From Parapedobacter deserti (GTDB lineage Bacteria; Bacteroidota; Bacteroidia; Sphingobacteriales; Sphingobacteriaceae), in the NCBI RefSeq assembly GCF_042646065.1, contig NZ_JBHRTA010000030.1:124001-188000 (forward strand): 64,000 nt of DNA, read 5' to 3'. The notes below the pieces were generated by a model, which ran no database searches, had not been told where the DNA came from, and saw only the letters and a list, made by a program, of their open reading frames with translations. Position numbers and translations under genes: made by a program. Shown here piece after piece: positions 62,255-64,000 of the stretch (its first letter is position 1; every line of letters starts with the position of its first letter).

Positions 62255-63940
62255 ATGATGAATAAGTTCAGTTTGGTTATCCTGTGTTTGTTGGTCGCCA
62301 CGGGATGCACGAAATTCCTTGAAGAGGATAACTTGGGTGGAATAACGAACGAGGAATTCTATCGCACGGCGACGGGGTACGAAACCCTCGTGACCGCTTC
62401 TTACAGTTCGTTGCGGACGACATTCAGGACCACACCGTGGCTGCTGTTGGCGGGTACCGACATGTATCAGATGAACCGGGGATTCGAAAACCGGGCGCTG
62501 ATGGAATATACACAACTTTTTGCGGATAATGGCGATGTGTTGACCTTTTACCGGAATTGCTATAACGCCATACAAATCACCAATATCGGGCTGCATTACA
62601 ATGCGTTGGTCGAAACGGATGAAGCCAATAGGGCCAAATGGAGGGCAGAACTTCGCTTCTTGCGGGCGTTCTACCACTTTTTGTTGCTCGAGCAATTTGG
62701 GGCCATCATCATCAACGATGAACCGACCCTGGTAGGCCCGCGCATGAACCTGCCGAGAGCCTCGCTGGCCGACACCTACCAATTTGTGATCGGCGAGCTG
62801 GAAGCTGCACTGCCCGACTTGCCGGACGACCGCACACGGGCGAGCAAGACGGCCGCAAACCACTACCTGGCCAAAGCATACCTCACCCGGGGCTGGGACC
62901 TGGGGCAGGCCGCAGATTTTGAGCGTGCCAAAGCATATGCCGACGCGGCTATAGCGGGTTACACGATTTCCATTCCCTTCGACGAACTGTGGAGCCCTAC
63001 GAATGAAAATAATGCCGAAGTCATCTTTGCCGTGCAATATGACAGCGAGTCCATAGCCAGCCCAACGAATGGCAACGACCAGCAATCACTCTTTGGCCCA
63101 TACCTTGGCGGTCCTGAATTAAACCACAAATACATGAACTCAGCGTTCATGCCTTCGTGGAGTTTGCATACCTTTTTCGGTGAAAACGATGCCCGCTATG
63201 AGGCAACCTTTATGCTGACGATTTACGACCAGTACTTTGATTACTACGACAGTAACAAAGACAAAGATGAACTATTGATTCGTGCATACTACCCCAGGGT
63301 TTGGGGGCGCGAATACACCACTGCCGATTCGTTGGCCTGGGTGGCGGGACGGGAACACCGAATCGCCGGCAATTTCAGGCATTATCCCTTCAGGTATAAT
63401 GAAGAAGCATACCGGGCCGCCTATCAGATAGATATGAATTCGCCGGTCATTAAGAAATTCGATAGTCCTTCAACACGCCATGTGTTTAACACGCAGGCCA
63501 GTGTGAGGGATATTGTGCTGGCCCGCACCGCGGAAACTTACTTTCTGTATGCCGAGGCGTGTATCGGGCTGAATGATTTCGCTACGGCGGCGCAATACGT
63601 GCAGGCGGTGCTCAATCGGCCTGGTAACGCGAAGGACGGCGGAACATTGCTGCCGGGTCGGTCAATTGCCTCTGCCTCGGGGCAGAGCGAGGCCTTGGAT
63701 AGCTACCTCATAGAAAGTGCCAAAGAGTTTGCAGGCGAGTACCTTCGGTGGCCTGAGCTGCGGCGGACGGGGAAATTGAAGGAATTTTGCGGAGCTTATA
63801 ATTATGATATCAAACGGGTCGGTGTTGACAATGCGTTTCGTGGAGTGGACGGACAGGACAAAATTTACCGGCCTATTCCACAGACTGCCATTGACATCAA
63901 TGAGGCTGATATCACGCAGAACCCTGGGTACCAGAACTAA
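62255..63940 (+). CDS. SusD/RagB-type lipoprotein (pair 4)
   Basis: A 561-residue lipoprotein with lipobox LVATGC, mature start TKFLEEDNLGGITNEEFYRTA, helical repeats (ELRFLRAFYHFLLLEQFGAII, AANHYLAKAYLTRGWD) and C-terminal ARTAETYFLYAEACIGLNDFATAAQYVQAVLNRPG and IESAKEFAGEYLRWPELRRTGKLKEF, the usual family end. It may start at 62255 or the next ATG. A further gene begins 13 bases later, so the unit continues past the window. Confidence 0.95.
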   Translation: MMNKFSLVILCLLVATGCTKFLEEDNLGGITNEEFYRTATGYETLVTASYSSLRTTFRTTPWLLLAGTDMYQMNRGFENRALMEYTQLFADNGDVLTFYRNCYNAIQITNIGLHYNALVETDEANRAKWRAELRFLRAFYHFLLLEQFGAIIINDEPTLVGPRMNLPRASLADTYQFVIGELEAALPDLPDDRTRASKTAANHYLAKAYLTRGWDLGQAADFERAKAYADAAIAGYTISIPFDELWSPTNENNAEVIFAVQYDSESIASPTNGNDQQSLFGPYLGGPELNHKYMNSAFMPSWSLHTFFGENDARYEATFMLTIYDQYFDYYDSNKDKDELLIRAYYPRVWGREYTTADSLAWVAGREHRIAGNFRHYPFRYNEEAYRAAYQIDMNSPVIKKFDSPSTRHVFNTQASVRDIVLARTAETYFLYAEACIGLNDFATAAQYVQAVLNRPGNAKDGGTLLPGRSIASASGQSEALDSYLIESAKEFAGEYLRWPELRRTGKLKEFCGAYNYDIKRVGVDNAFRGVDGQDKIYRPIPQTAIDINEADITQNPGYQN

Positions 63941-63953
63941 ACAACAACTATAT

Positions 63954-64000
63954 ATGACAGCTTTTTCAAGAAGAGACTTTTTGCATGCGTTGAGCATGCT
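63954..64000 (+). CDS. start of exported protein with Tat signal (cut by window end)
   Basis: An ATG at 63954 opens a frame MTAFSRRDFLHALSM that runs to the end of the window. SRRDFL matches the twin-arginine motif, so the product is probably exported through Tat. It is 13 bases after SusD in the same direction. With 15 residues visible I cannot identify the family; a secreted enzyme would be usual at this place. Confidence 0.6.
   Translation, partial: MTAFSRRDFLHALSM

Noticed and set aside
1..64000. CRISPR arrays, rRNA, tRNA or insertion sequences
   Set aside because: I saw no regularly spaced repeats beyond the three-unit array, no cloverleaf-like segments in the gaps, and no transposase or integrase frame.

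Overview
The window is from a Bacteroidota chromosome, most likely a member of the Sphingobacteriaceae (inference). Evidence: four SusC/SusD outer-membrane pairs, a type IX secretion (T9SS) sorting domain beside a PorP/SprF gene, short-form AMP nucleosidase, an HsdR_N-like gene beside holA, and minus-strand promoters of the form TTG, 20 bases, TAnnTTTG. By eye the DNA is fairly GC-rich for that group. I see no rRNA, tRNA, CRISPR array or intact insertion sequence.

Left part (1-9.5 kb) is mostly housekeeping: the 3' end of a GguC/AraD1-type gene, a minus-strand clpP-clpX-AMP nucleosidase-cystathionine beta-synthase cluster, an HsdR_N-like gene divergent from holA, two small genes (outer-membrane barrel, glycolipid-binding-like) and an ABC-F ATPase.

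From 9.5 kb to the right edge is a large pectin-utilisation region in several transcription units. (1) A LacI-family regulator, divergent from a Tat-exported beta-propeller glycosidase-like gene. (2) A long plus-strand series 12.2-34.6 kb: FAS1 lipoprotein, SusC, SusD, two FAS1 lipoproteins with extra C-terminal domains, SusC, SusD, a 2168-residue PL1 pectate lyase with LamG repeats and a T9SS type-B tail, then PorP/SprF. (3) 35.1-43.8 kb: two GH28 polygalacturonases, a DUF4450 protein and a six-hairpin-type lipoprotein. (4) 45.0-55.2 kb: SusC, SusD, DUF4957/DUF5123-type lipoprotein, PL1 lipoprotein and a CE8-esterase fusion. (5) A divergent pair: GH43-PL10 leftward, CE8-SusC-SusD rightward, continuing into a gene cut by the window end.

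The enzymes fit together as homogalacturonan breakdown: CE8 and the fused esterase remove ester groups, PL1/PL10/GH28 cut the backbone, GH43 and the uncharacterised glycosidase-like proteins would trim side chains, and SusC/D pairs import oligosaccharides. Three near-identical palindromes (10592, 44842, 57984), one overlapping the promoter of the LacI gene, suggest that this regulator controls most of these units. A different shared direct-repeat motif (34844, 44771) links two of them. The least explained parts are the FAS1-associated SusC/D pairs, the uncharacterised glycosidase-like genes, and a short array of 11-base repeats next to a DnaA-box match at 44.7 kb.
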